From Leifsonia sp. TF02-11 (GTDB taxonomy: Bacteria; Actinomycetota; Actinomycetes; Actinomycetales; Microbacteriaceae): DNA of 64,000 nt. Numbering within the stretch: the first letter of the stretch is position 1; each line of letters opens with the position of its first letter. The stretch is from NCBI RefSeq assembly GCF_017565305.1, contig NZ_JAGEKP010000001.1, forward strand, positions 124,001 through 188,000, in the 5' to 3' direction. The notes beneath the pieces are model-generated. The model searched no databases, was not told where the DNA came from, and saw only the letters and a list, made by a program, of their open reading frames with translations. This document shows, in pieces, positions 43,657 through 52,086 of this stretch. The position numbers were made by a program, and so were the translations under genes.

Positions 43657-44297
43657 TACCGCAGCCAGCCGCGGAGGGTTTCGGCGGCGGGGGAGGTGGC
43701 GGCGCCGAGCCACGGCGCGACCGCGGTCGCGAACGACCGGCGGGCCTGGCGGGGGTCGTCGTCGACGGACTCCGCCGCCCAGATGACCTGCTCGCCGGCG
43801 TAGACGGAGTCGAGGAGGCGCACCAGCGGCTCGATCGGGGTCGCGGCGACCAGGTCGCCGTCGGCCACCGCGTCGCTCAGGGCGGCCCGGGTTCGCTCGG
43901 TGAACTCGCGCGGCCGTCCGAACGCCGAACGCGTGTCCGCGTCAGGCAGCACCTGGCCCCAGAAGGCGACGACGACACGCGCTTCCTCGCGGGTGACGGG
44001 CGTCGTCGGCAGGATCTCCTCGGCGATGGCGAGCAGGGCGGCCAGCCCGCGGAGCTCGCCGGAGCGCTCGTCGATGCGCGCCAGCGTGCGCTCGACTCCC
44101 CGCTGGGCCGCTGCCTCCGCGATCTGCTCGACGGAGTCGAAGTAGTGCCAGAGCGTGCCGGGCACCACGCCCAGCTCGGCCGCGACGGAGCGGCCGTGGG
44201 TGCCGGAGACGCCCGAGCGCGCGAGGACCCGGAGGTAGGCCTCCACGATGTCGCGGCGGCGCTGGTCATGGTCGACGATCTTCGGCACGCCCTCCAT
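43656..44297 (-). CDS. TetR family transcriptional regulator of the amine oxidase
   Basis: A 213-residue repressor. The helix-turn-helix is at about 15-60 (LARSGVSGTHGRSVAAELGV, GTLWHYFDSVEQI). It is divergent from the copper amine oxidase, and a 16-bp palindrome with arms TTGAC/GTCAA lies between, so it is the likely repressor of that gene. Start at ATG 44297. Confidence 0.88.
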   Translation of the reverse strand: MEGVPKIVDHDQRRRDIVEAYLRVLARSGVSGTHGRSVAAELGVVPGTLWHYFDSVEQIAEAAAQRGVERTLARIDERSGELRGLAALLAIAEEILPTTPVTREEARVVVAFWGQVLPDADTRSAFGRPREFTERTRAALSDAVADGDLVAATPIEPLVRLLDSVYAGEQVIWAAESVDDDPRQARRSFATAVAPWLGAATSPAAETLRGWLR

Positions 44298-44340
44298 GAT
44301 GCCCGACGAATTCCGCGGCGTCTCTTCCCCGCGCGGGATT

Positions 44341-44356
44341 TTGACGCTAGAGTCAA
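44341..44356. promoter_or_regulatory. TetR-type operator upstream of the amine oxidase
   Basis: TTGACGCTAGAGTCAA is a 16-bp inverted repeat (7 of 8 bases pair). It is centred midway between the divergent TetR and amine oxidase starts, 28 bases before the latter. Confidence 0.68.
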
Positions 44357-44384
44357 TAACCGAGCACGACGAAGGAGTTCTGCA

Positions 44385-46382
44385 ATGTCCCTGACGGCAC
44401 CCACCACCACGACCACCGCGATCCACCCGCTCGCGGCGCTCACGCCCGCCGAGATCGACCGCGCACGCGAGGTCCTCACCGAGGCCGGTCTGGTCACCGA
44501 GCACACCCGGTTCACGTATGTGCTGCTGCACGAGCCGCACAAGCGCGACGTGCTCGATCCCGAGCGCGCGGCGTCGCTGCACCGCCAGGTGGAGACGCTC
44601 CTCCTGGACTTCTCCACCGGCGCCGTCACGCAGGCGGTCGTCGACGTGACCGACGGAGTCGTGGTCGGCACGCGCGAGCTCGACCCGGCGACCGAGGGCA
44701 CCGCTCCCGTCCTCGACGAGGAGTTCGCGCTCGTCGACGAGATCGTCAAGGCCGACGCCGGCTGGGCTGCGGCGCTCGCCCGGCGCGGCATCCACGACAT
44801 CGAGAACGTGCGCACCTGCCCGCTCACCGCCGGCCACTTCGACTACGACGACGAGGAGGGCCGCCGCATGTTCCGCGTGCTGGCCTTCTACCAGGGGAGC
44901 CCGTCCGACCTCCCGTGGGCGCACCCCATCGACGGCATCGTCGCCCACGTCGACACGCTCTCGCGCTCGGTGATCCGCCTGGTCGAGACGCCGGTCGACA
45001 CCGTGCCGATGGAGTCGGGCGACTACCTCGACCTCGAGGTGACCGGCCCGCTGCGCACTTCCCTCAAGCCCATCGAGATCAGCCAGCCCGAGGGTGTCAG
45101 CTTCAGCTACGACGACGGCGTGCTCAGCTGGGAGAACTGGGACCTGCGCGTCGGCTTCAACGGCCGCGAAGGCCTGACCCTGCACGACGTCGCCTTCACC
45201 CACCAGCAGGAACGCCGGCCGATCCTGTACCGGGCCTCCATCTCCGAGATGGTCGTCAACTACGCCGACCCGACTCCCATCCACGGCTGGCAGAACTACT
45301 ACGACGCCGGCGAGTACCAGTTCGGCCGCCTCGCCAATTCGCTCGAGCTGGGCTGCGACTGCCTCGGCGAGATCTTCTACCTGGACGCCGTGGTCGCCGA
45401 CGACTTCGGCCGTCCGCGCACGATCACGAACGCGATCTGCATCCACGAGGAGGACTACGGCATCCTCTGGAAGCACACCGACGAGTTCACCCACACGTCG
45501 GAGGCGCGCCGTCAGCGCCGCCTGGTCGTGTCGTTCTTCACGACGGTCGGCAACTACGACTACGGGTTCTACTTCTACTTCTACCTCGACGGCACCTTCG
45601 AGGTGGAGGCCAAGGCCACGGGCATCGTCTTCACCGGCGCGCACGACGGCGGCGACGACCCGTACTCCACCCCGCTCGCGCCCGGGCTCGGAGCTCCCGT
45701 GCACCAGCACATGTTCTGCGCGCGCCTCGACATGACGGTCGACGGCGTCGCGAACGCGGTCGACGAGATCGACGTCGCGCGGGTGCCGGTGTCGGAGGGC
45801 AACCCGTGGGGCAGCGCCATCGGCCGCACAGTCACCCGGCTCGAGACGGAGGCCGGCGCGGTGCGGGATGCCGACGGCAGCGTCGGGCGGGTGTGGAGCA
45901 TCAGCAGCGCCGAGCGCACCAACCGGGTCGGGCGGCCGACCTCGTACGTGCTGCACCCGGAGTCGGGCCCCGCGCTGTTCAGCGCAGAGGAGGCGCACCA
46001 GCGCCGTCGCGCCGGATTCGCGGCTCACCACCTGTGGGTGACGCGGTACGAGCCGTCGGAGCTGTGGGCGGCCGGGTACGCGGTCAACCTCCACCCGGGC
46101 GGCGCGGGCCTGCCGGCGTACGTCGCCCAGAACCGGCCGATCGACGGCGAGGACATCGTCGTCTGGCACACGTTCGGCCTGACCCACTTCCCACGGCTGG
46201 AGGATTGGCCGATCATGCCCGTCGACTACGCGGGCTTCTCGCTCAAGCCGTACGGCTTCTTCGACCGCAACCCGACGCTGGACCTGCCGCGGTCGGCGGC
46301 GTCGTGCCACGCGGCGGCCGGTTCGGCGGCGGCTGTATCGTCGGCGTCGGCCTGCGGCCCCGAGTGCAGCTGCGGGCACTGA
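44385..46382 (+). CDS. Copper amine oxidase (primary-amine oxidase) with Cys-rich tail
   Basis: A 665-residue topaquinone enzyme that oxidises primary amines to aldehydes, ammonia and hydrogen peroxide. The cofactor-forming Tyr391 lies in the exact NYDY motif (390-393), and the copper His residues are visible in HQHMF and in HTFGLTHFPR. There is no signal peptide. Unusually, the last 25 residues form a Cys/His-rich tail (SCHAA, then ACGPECSCGH) that could bind copper. The start ATG 44385 has GAAGGAG about seven bases upstream. The stop overlaps the next start (TGATG). Confidence 0.95.
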   Translation: MSLTAPTTTTTAIHPLAALTPAEIDRAREVLTEAGLVTEHTRFTYVLLHEPHKRDVLDPERAASLHRQVETLLLDFSTGAVTQAVVDVTDGVVVGTRELDPATEGTAPVLDEEFALVDEIVKADAGWAAALARRGIHDIENVRTCPLTAGHFDYDDEEGRRMFRVLAFYQGSPSDLPWAHPIDGIVAHVDTLSRSVIRLVETPVDTVPMESGDYLDLEVTGPLRTSLKPIEISQPEGVSFSYDDGVLSWENWDLRVGFNGREGLTLHDVAFTHQQERRPILYRASISEMVVNYADPTPIHGWQNYYDAGEYQFGRLANSLELGCDCLGEIFYLDAVVADDFGRPRTITNAICIHEEDYGILWKHTDEFTHTSEARRQRRLVVSFFTTVGNYDYGFYFYFYLDGTFEVEAKATGIVFTGAHDGGDDPYSTPLAPGLGAPVHQHMFCARLDMTVDGVANAVDEIDVARVPVSEGNPWGSAIGRTVTRLETEAGAVRDADGSVGRVWSISSAERTNRVGRPTSYVLHPESGPALFSAEEAHQRRRAGFAAHHLWVTRYEPSELWAAGYAVNLHPGGAGLPAYVAQNRPIDGEDIVVWHTFGLTHFPRLEDWPIMPVDYAGFSLKPYGFFDRNPTLDLPRSAASCHAAAGSAAAVSSASACGPECSCGH

Positions 46383-46900
46383 TGATGCTCGACGTGGGCG
46401 CGCTCGGGGCCTCCACGGTCTCCGCGTGCTGCCTGCTCGGATCGCCGCGCCCGCGGCGGGTGTGGATCTCGGCGTCGCTGATGGTGCTGGCGATGCTCGG
46501 CTGCGTGCTGGCCTCCGCCGCGCCGGGGCTGGGGCTGGTCTCGATCGTGCTCTCGCTGGCCTCTGCCGGGTTCGCGCTCCAGCGGCGCGGCGGACGGGTG
46601 GCTCCGATGAGCCTCCACCGTGCGCTCGGCGGCGTGACGATGGCGGCGCTCGTGTCGCTGTCGCTGGGGATGGCCGGTGCTGGCCGGTCGGGCGCGGCAG
46701 CCGCGCACTCGCATGGAGTGCCGCTCGTCGCCATCGCGTTCGCGTTCGTTACCGGGTATCTCGTCTACAGCGGGTGGCTGCTGCTCGGGATGGTGCGCGC
46801 ACGCCGGGTCGCGCCCCGTGCCGGCCGCACCCGGGGTCTCCTGGAGATCGGCGAAGTCACCGGCATGGCCGCGGGCGTGCTCCTCATGTGCGCCATGTGA
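46382..46900 (+). CDS. Polytopic membrane protein coupled to the amine oxidase
   Basis: A 172-residue protein with about five membrane helices. It begins at ATG 46382 (tandem ATGATG) overlapping the oxidase stop, so it is co-translated. His residues occur in MSLHRALGG and AHSHG. It is similar in style to actinobacterial DUF5134-type proteins, but I am not sure of the family. Given its position, a role in copper handling or enzyme support is possible. Confidence 0.65.
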   Translation: MMLDVGALGASTVSACCLLGSPRPRRVWISASLMVLAMLGCVLASAAPGLGLVSIVLSLASAGFALQRRGGRVAPMSLHRALGGVTMAALVSLSLGMAGAGRSGAAAAHSHGVPLVAIAFAFVTGYLVYSGWLLLGMVRARRVAPRAGRTRGLLEIGEVTGMAAGVLLMCAM

Positions 46901-46903
46901 CCG

Positions 46904-46965
46904 CCGACACGTGAGTCGTGGGGGAACTCGACCTCGGGTTCCCCCCACGACTCACGTCTCGTCGG
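46904..46965. terminator. Long inverted repeat between convergent genes
   Basis: Left arm 46904-46927 and right arm 46938-46965 pair over about 19-20 bp (core ACGTGAGTCGTGGGGG) with one bulge, plus a terminal CCGAC/GTCGG. The right arm overlaps the end of the DUF6457 gene. It shares CGAGACGTGAG with the hairpin at 27016. Confidence 0.76.
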
Positions 46966-47209
46966 AGGAGTCGGGCTGCGCGGACTCGGCGATGGTCGCG
47001 CGGAGGTCGGCGGCGACGTCCGCCAGGCTTCGTCCCGCGCCGACGGCCATCCCGGCGAGGTACGCGGTGAGCGGTGCCGCCGGCCGGGTGACGCCGTGCG
47101 CGGCGTCCTTGGCGAGGTCGAGGATGGCCGACACATCGCCGGGTTCCAGGGCGACGCCGAGGCGGCGCGCCGCGACGCCCGCCCAGGCGTCGAGCTCTTC
47201 GGGGGTCAT
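46952..47209 (-). CDS. DUF6457 small protein
   Basis: An 85-residue helical protein (MTPEELDAWAGVAARRLGV, VSAILDLAKDAAHGVTRPAAP). This small family usually lies beside molybdenum-cofactor genes in actinomycetes, and here it overlaps mobA by four bases. The role is unknown but linked to molybdenum cofactor by context. Confidence 0.82.
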   Translation of the reverse strand: MTPEELDAWAGVAARRLGVALEPGDVSAILDLAKDAAHGVTRPAAPLTAYLAGMAVGAGRSLADVAADLRATIAESAQPDSSDET

Positions 47210-47778
47210 CGGTTCTCCTTCATCCGGTCGAGGTCCTCCTGTATGTCGATGTCGGCGATCGCGTCCGTGGCGGCGTCGACGAGCGGAAGGCCCAGCTCGC
47301 CGACGATCGCGCGCGCCGCACGGCCTGCGGTGCCGCCGTCGGCTTCCAGCTCGGCGCAGCGGTCGCGCAGTGCGGCGAGCGGAGCACGCGCGAGCAACCA
47401 CTGCGGGCGGCCGTCGGAACCGGCCAGCACTCCGGACTCGGTCGCCAACAGCCCGGACACCGCCGCCTCGGGATGTGCCAGATCGGCGGCGACGATCAGG
47501 ACGTCCGTCGGGCCGCCGTCGATCGCCGCCACGCCCGCCGCCAGAGCGGCGCACGGGCCTCCCCAGCGCGGATACTCGGACACCGTGACGAGCTGGTCGG
47601 CTACGCGGACCTCTGAGCCCGTGACCACGACGACCGGCCGACAGCCGGCCACGGAGTCGATCGTGCGATCGAGAAGGCTGCGCCCGTCGACCTCTGCGCT
47701 CAGCTTGTCGCTGCCGAACCTCGTCGAACGGCCGCCGGCGATGACGATCGCGGCGGGCGGAGGGGGAGCGGTTGGCAC
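47206..47778 (-). CDS. mobA: Molybdenum cofactor guanylyltransferase
   Basis: A 190-residue nucleotidyltransferase that adds GMP to molybdopterin. The signature AGGRSTRFGSDKL (about 14-26) binds the nucleotide phosphates; VVVVTG, PRWGGPCAALAAG and DVLIVAADLAHPE (metal Asp) follow in normal order. Length is typical for MobA. First gene of a two-gene unit with DUF6457. No molybdoenzyme is encoded nearby. Confidence 0.9.
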   Translation of the reverse strand: MPTAPPPPAAIVIAGGRSTRFGSDKLSAEVDGRSLLDRTIDSVAGCRPVVVVTGSEVRVADQLVTVSEYPRWGGPCAALAAGVAAIDGGPTDVLIVAADLAHPEAAVSGLLATESGVLAGSDGRPQWLLARAPLAALRDRCAELEADGGTAGRAARAIVGELGLPLVDAATDAIADIDIQEDLDRMKENR

Positions 47779-47829
47779 GACATCAGCCTCCCACGCTTCC
47801 GTCTCTCGCGGTGGGAGCGGTTCCGTCGG

Positions 47830-47845
47830 CCGGTCGAACGACCGG
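47830..47845. promoter_or_regulatory. Palindrome at the promoter of the small PLDc_N gene
   Basis: CCGGTCG-AA-CGACCGG is a perfect inverted repeat ending 13 bases before the start. TATGGT directly after it could be the -10 box. A second inverted repeat, CTCCCAC (47788-47794) with GTGGGAG (47811-47817), lies just upstream. Confidence 0.5.
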
Positions 47846-47858
47846 TATGGTGTGACGC

Positions 47859-48092
47859 ATGTTCTACGGGCTGGCCGGCTGGCACCTCCTGATCCTGCTG
47901 TCGTTCTGGATCGTTCCGCTCACACTGTGGGTGATCGCCCTCGTGCAGCTCGCGAAGTCGAAGGCCGCGGCGGGTCCGGTGGTCGCCTGGGTCGTCATCG
48001 TCACCCTGATCCCGCTCGTCGGGGCGATCCTGTGGTTCGCGATCGGCCGGCGCTCGCTCCGCGGCGACACGCCTCCGGCATCGGCGGGCTGA
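47859..48092 (+). CDS. Small PLDc_N domain membrane protein
   Basis: A 77-residue two-helix membrane protein (helices at about 8-30 and 40-60) with the PLDc_N core VVIVTLIPLVGAILWFAIGRR, nearly the same as that at 23625. No catalytic domain. Divergent from mobA. Function unknown; such proteins are frequent in this family of bacteria. Confidence 0.85.
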   Translation: MFYGLAGWHLLILLSFWIVPLTLWVIALVQLAKSKAAAGPVVAWVVIVTLIPLVGAILWFAIGRRSLRGDTPPASAG

Positions 48093-48146
48093 GAATCCGT
48101 ACCTCCACTGATTCGCCCGCGCGGCTCCGTCGGTAGCGTGCGAAGT

Positions 48147-48165
48147 GCCGCCTCGCCGAGGCGGC
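48147..48165. promoter_or_regulatory. Hairpin in the intergenic region before 48199
   Basis: Perfect 8-bp arms GCCGCCTC and GAGGCGGC with a three-base loop. It could end the PLDc_N transcript or be part of the leader of the next gene. Confidence 0.4.
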
Positions 48166-48198
48166 CGGCGACCGCCGCACGGTTCAGATCGGAGAGAC

Positions 48199-49119
48199 AT
48201 GACCGAGGCCATCGCGCCGACGCCCGCACCGGAGTTCAACCGTTTCGGCTGGGTGAGGAAGCTGCTGCCGCGCATCGTCATCGGCGCGCTCATCGCCGCC
48301 GCACTCGTCGGCGTCTATGCGGTGATCATCGGCCGGTGGGACGAGAACTGCTGGAGGCTGATCGGCACCATCGCGCTGCTCGTCTTCTTCTCGCTGGTCT
48401 CCTGGTACGACGCCGACGTGTCGGCGCGCCGTGCGTCCTGGTTCGGCGCGGTGTCGGTCGCGCTTTCCGCGTTCCTGCTACTCGACGGCCTCTGGAAGAT
48501 CTGGGCGCCCGCGCTGGACGGCTCCGTGCCGGACGACTGGTGGTGGGGGTTCTTCTCGTGGATGCTGCTCGTCGCGGTCACGCGGCTCGGCCTCCTGCAC
48601 ATCCACCTGGTGCTGAACACGCAGCGCCGGTTCACCGGGCCGATCATGTCGCAGGTCACGCTGGTCACCCTGATCCTGGTCGGCGCGCTGACCATCGGCC
48701 TCGCCGCGCCGCTGGTGTTCCAGCACGTCGATTTCGGCGAGGCGTACTGGCGGCTGGTCGGCGCGATCGCGATCCTGGACGCGCTGGGGACGATCCTGAT
48801 CCCGTTGACGTACTCGCTGTTCGGGCCGAAGCGGGTGAAGTCGCAGGGGATGCCGTATGCGGCACCCGCCGGCCCGGCCCACGCCGCTGCTCCTGCGCCC
48901 GCAGCGTTCGCACCGCCGGTGGTCGCGCCGACCGTGGCGGCGCCGTCCGCGGCCGCGCCGACCGTGGCAGCGCCGCCCGCCGCCCCGGCCTCCGCGTACC
49001 CGAACGTGCTCACGCCGGCGGGAGGATTCCGGCTGGAGTGGCCGCGCTACGTCAACGGCACGCCGCTGCCGGCGAAGCCGGACGGGTCCCCGGACTTCAC
49101 AGGGGTCATCGGATACTAG
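48199..49119 (+). CDS. Polytopic membrane protein with Pro/Ala linker and C-terminal motif
   Basis: A 306-residue protein with about six membrane helices in the first 215 residues, an Ala/Pro/Val-rich linker (about 225-270) and a short conserved-looking end (FRLEWPRYVNGTPLPAKPDG). I recognise no family. ATG 48199 has GGAG seven bases upstream (atcGGAGagac). It is convergent with the DUF2510 gene. Confidence 0.65.
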   Translation: MTEAIAPTPAPEFNRFGWVRKLLPRIVIGALIAAALVGVYAVIIGRWDENCWRLIGTIALLVFFSLVSWYDADVSARRASWFGAVSVALSAFLLLDGLWKIWAPALDGSVPDDWWWGFFSWMLLVAVTRLGLLHIHLVLNTQRRFTGPIMSQVTLVTLILVGALTIGLAAPLVFQHVDFGEAYWRLVGAIAILDALGTILIPLTYSLFGPKRVKSQGMPYAAPAGPAHAAAPAPAAFAPPVVAPTVAAPSAAAPTVAAPPAAPASAYPNVLTPAGGFRLEWPRYVNGTPLPAKPDGSPDFTGVIGY

Positions 49120-49131
49120 CCGCGCGGGTCG

Positions 49132-49566
49132 TCACGCCGACGTCCCGCCGGAGCCTCCGTTCATCACGACGAGGGCGAACGTGACGGCGGCGGCGACGAT
49201 CAGGATGGCGCCGGCCCCGAGCGCGATGCCCCAGATGGCGCGCGCCCTCCCGACGTGCGGATCCAGACGATTCGCGCGGACGAGCGCCGGGACGCCCGTC
49301 GCGAGGGCCACGACGGTACCGGCCACCATCAGCAGCACCGTGAGCGGGTCGATCCCCGTCGCGGTCAGAACGGCGAGCACGGCGATCGCGGCGGCCACGA
49401 CGCCGCCGGCCAGCGCCGTCGTCGCGAGGCCGTTCCGCGGGGCCACGAGGACGGGCGCGGACAGCGGCACCGCCTGCAGGGAGTCCGTCCAGCGCTGACC
49501 GTCCCACCATCTCTGGTAACGGCTGTCGGCGTCGGGATACCAGCCGGGAGGCGGCAACTGACTCAT
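49132..49566 (-). CDS. DUF2510 membrane protein
   Basis: A 144-residue protein: DUF2510 motif at residues 6-27 (PGWYPDADSRYQRWWDGQRW), then helices at about 48-70, 74-95 and 112-135. DUF2510 is a short domain at the N-terminus of many actinobacterial membrane proteins, also present here at 25284. Function unknown. Divergent from the PadR gene. Confidence 0.82.
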   Translation of the reverse strand: MSQLPPPGWYPDADSRYQRWWDGQRWTDSLQAVPLSAPVLVAPRNGLATTALAGGVVAAAIAVLAVLTATGIDPLTVLLMVAGTVVALATGVPALVRANRLDPHVGRARAIWGIALGAGAILIVAAAVTFALVVMNGGSGGTSA

Positions 49567-49721
49567 CGGGCTCCTCGTCGAGAACAATGTCGGGTCGATC
49601 GAGGCTATCGCTTTCGTTATCGAATCGTGAGGTTTTCGGTGGGGGTGCACCTGTACTGGGGGAGGAGTGGAGTTTCGACTTCCCTGCGAGTTCCCCGAAC
49701 CCCCTCCCACTCCCACCCCGA

Positions 49722-49733
49722 ACGATATATCGT
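49722..49733. promoter_or_regulatory. Palindrome ACGATATATCGT upstream of padR
   Basis: A perfect 12-bp palindrome 35 bases before the PadR start. Related ATCG-containing motifs lie around it (CTATCGTTACC at 49737, TCGTTATCGAATCG near 49615). This fits an autoregulatory PadR operator. Confidence 0.55.
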
Positions 49734-49768
49734 GAACTATCGTTACCGACTCACCCGAGGAGGACATC

Positions 49769-50350
49769 ATGAGCGGAACATTCACCGGCGGCGGCGCCTG
49801 GGGCGGCGGGATGAACCCGGACAACCTGTGGCAGGCGTTCGATCAGCTGCGGTCGCAGTTCGAGAAGAAGGTCGGCACGCGGATGGGGCGCGGCGACGTG
49901 CGGTCCGCCGTCCTCAGCCTGCTCGCCGAGAAGCCGATGCACGGGTATCAGATCATCCGCGAGATCGAGGAGCGCAGCGGCGGCAGCTGGAAGCCGTCCG
50001 CCGGGTCGGTCTATCCGACCCTTCAGTTGCTCGCCGACGAGGGGCTGATCACGGCGGAGGAGTCCAACGGGCGCAAGACCTACGCGCTCACCGAGGAGGG
50101 CAGGGCAGCGGCGGAGGAGGCTGGGCCGGCGCCGTGGGACACGGGCAGCGAGAGCGACAGTGCCGGTGCCAACCGCGGTCCGTTCGGCGGCCACAACCCG
50201 TGGGACGGGGAGCTGCCGAAGGCCGGCGTCGCCCTCGCCCAGGCGGCCGCGCAGGTGCGCCGCACGGGGACGCCCGAGCAGATCAAGGAGGCCGTGACCG
50301 TCCTGGAGGACGCGCGGCGCAAGCTCTACTCGATCCTCGCGCAGGACTGA
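49769..50350 (+). CDS. PadR family transcriptional regulator
   Basis: A 193-residue regulator with a Gly-rich N-terminus. The winged helix domain is at about 40-115 (LLAEKPMHGYQIIREIEERS, SVYPTLQLLADEGLI) and a helical dimerisation tail follows. It lies four bases before a UbiB-like kinase gene and probably controls it and itself. A strong AGGAGG site precedes ATG 49769. Confidence 0.9.
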   Translation: MSGTFTGGGAWGGGMNPDNLWQAFDQLRSQFEKKVGTRMGRGDVRSAVLSLLAEKPMHGYQIIREIEERSGGSWKPSAGSVYPTLQLLADEGLITAEESNGRKTYALTEEGRAAAEEAGPAPWDTGSESDSAGANRGPFGGHNPWDGELPKAGVALAQAAAQVRRTGTPEQIKEAVTVLEDARRKLYSILAQD

Positions 50351-50354
50351 CCGG

Positions 50355-52076
50355 GTGGCGGCCCCGGCCACAGCGAACACGGCGGGCGCGGGGGATACCC
50401 GCGCCCGCTACCGCCGCATCCTGCGTTTCGCGGCGCGCAACCTCATCCACATCTGGTGGTATGACCTGTTTCTCCCGCGCATCGGTCTCGCCCGGTTCAG
50501 CGAGCGTGGGCGCACCAAGCGGCTGACCGCGTTCGCGCGGCGGTTCCACGACCTCGCGGTCGAGCTCGGCGGGCTCATGATCAAGGTCGGGCAGTTCATG
50601 TCGAGTCGGCTCGACGTCCTCCCGCCCGAGATCACCAAGGAGCTCGAAGGGCTGCAGGACGAAGTCCCGGCGGTGCCGTTCGAGGCGATCGCGGCGCTGG
50701 CCGAGCAGGAGCTCGGTATGCCGCTGGACCGCGTGTTCGAGAGCATCGACCCCGTTCCCGTCGCCGCGGCCTCCCTCGGCCAGGCGCATCGGGCGCGGCT
50801 GGTGCAGGCCGACCGGGAAGACACCGGGCTCGACACGGTCGTGGTCAAGGTGCAGCGGCCCGGAATCGACGCGATCGTCGACGTCGACCTCGCCGCACTG
50901 CGACGCGTCGGCGGCTGGCTCAAGCGCGTGCGCGTCGTGGCCGACCGGGTCGACATGCCCGCACTGGTCGAGGAGTTCTCGGTGACCTGCCTCGAAGAGA
51001 TCGACTACCTCCACGAGGCCCGCAGCTGCGCGCGGTTCGCCGACGACTTCGCACACGACCCGCGGGTGGCCAACCCCGAGGTGGTGTGGGAGCGCACCAC
51101 CCGGCGCGTGCTGACGCTGGAGGACGTGACGGCGATCAAGATCACCGACGCCGCCGCGCTGCGCGCCGCCGGGATCGACCCCGCCCACGTGGCCCCGGTG
51201 TTCGCCTCGGTGATGTTCGACCAGCTCTTCACCAACGGGTTCTTCCACGCCGACCCGCACCCGGGCAACATCTTCGTGACGCCCCGCGTCCCCGACCCGG
51301 CGGACGCGATGGACGCGACCACCGCGCACCCGTGGAAGCTCACCTTCATCGACTTCGGGATGATGGGGGAGGTGCCGGACAGCACGCGCAGCGGCCTCCG
51401 CAAGCTGCTGATCGCGGCGGCTTCCCGCAACGGCAAGGGCCTCGTCGACGCGATGCGGGATGTGGGGGTGCTGCTGCCGAGCGCCGACACGAGCGACCTC
51501 GAGCGCGCGATGACACAGCTGTTCGCGCGGTTCGGCGGCATGGGGTTCGCCGAGCTGCGGGAGGTCGACCAGCGCGAGTTCCGCGACTTCGCCGTGCAGT
51601 TCGGCGATGTCATCCGTTCGCTGCCGTTCCAGCTCCCCGAGCACTTCCTTCTGATCATCCGGGCCATGTCGCTGACCTCAGGGGTGTGCAGTGCGCTCGA
51701 CCCGGAATTCAACCTCTGGGACTCGATCGAGCCGTACGCGTCGCAGCTGCTGCGCGACGAGAGCGGCAACGTGGTGCAGGACGTGCTGAAGGAGGCCGTC
51801 TCGATCGCCGGCGTCGCCGTGCGGCTGCCGAAACGCCTCGACTCGCTCGTCACGCGCATCGAGGAGGGTGACTTCGCCGTCAAGACGCCGGCACTCGACC
51901 ACCGCATCGCCCGACTGGAACGGGTCACGCGCCGGCTCATCGGGGCGGTGCTGTTCGGCAGCCTCCTCGTTGCCGGCGCGGTGCTGCTGCCGACCGTGCT
52001 CCCGCTCGGGATCGTGCTGATGAGCGTGTCCGTGCTGCCGCTGCTCTACGCGCTCATCGGCCCTCGCCGCCGCTGA
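50355..52076 (+). CDS. ABC1/UbiB (AarF) family kinase-like protein
   Basis: A 573-residue atypical kinase. The family motif KxGQ is seen in MIKVGQFMSSRLDVLP; the ATP-binding Ala-rich loop in AAASLGQAHRA; the catalytic part in HADPHPGNIFV and FIDFGMMG. Two membrane helices end the protein (about 515-570). Homologues support quinone synthesis or lipid metabolism. GTG 50355 starts four bases after the PadR stop. Confidence 0.92.
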   Translation: MAAPATANTAGAGDTRARYRRILRFAARNLIHIWWYDLFLPRIGLARFSERGRTKRLTAFARRFHDLAVELGGLMIKVGQFMSSRLDVLPPEITKELEGLQDEVPAVPFEAIAALAEQELGMPLDRVFESIDPVPVAAASLGQAHRARLVQADREDTGLDTVVVKVQRPGIDAIVDVDLAALRRVGGWLKRVRVVADRVDMPALVEEFSVTCLEEIDYLHEARSCARFADDFAHDPRVANPEVVWERTTRRVLTLEDVTAIKITDAAALRAAGIDPAHVAPVFASVMFDQLFTNGFFHADPHPGNIFVTPRVPDPADAMDATTAHPWKLTFIDFGMMGEVPDSTRSGLRKLLIAAASRNGKGLVDAMRDVGVLLPSADTSDLERAMTQLFARFGGMGFAELREVDQREFRDFAVQFGDVIRSLPFQLPEHFLLIIRAMSLTSGVCSALDPEFNLWDSIEPYASQLLRDESGNVVQDVLKEAVSIAGVAVRLPKRLDSLVTRIEEGDFAVKTPALDHRIARLERVTRRLIGAVLFGSLLVAGAVLLPTVLPLGIVLMSVSVLPLLYALIGPRRR

Positions 52077-52086
52077 GCGAGCGGCG
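52068..52086. terminator. Short hairpin between convergent genes
   Basis: Arms CGCCGCT (52068-52074) and AGCGGCG (52080-52086) with a five-base loop span the UbiB stop and end at the SDR stop. Weak terminator candidate. Confidence 0.45.

Noticed and set aside
43656-46379. A 907-codon open frame on the minus strand
   Set aside because: Only its last part (the TetR gene, 43656-44297) is real. The rest is an Arg/Val/Asp-rich shadow antisense to the copper amine oxidase, caused by high GC.
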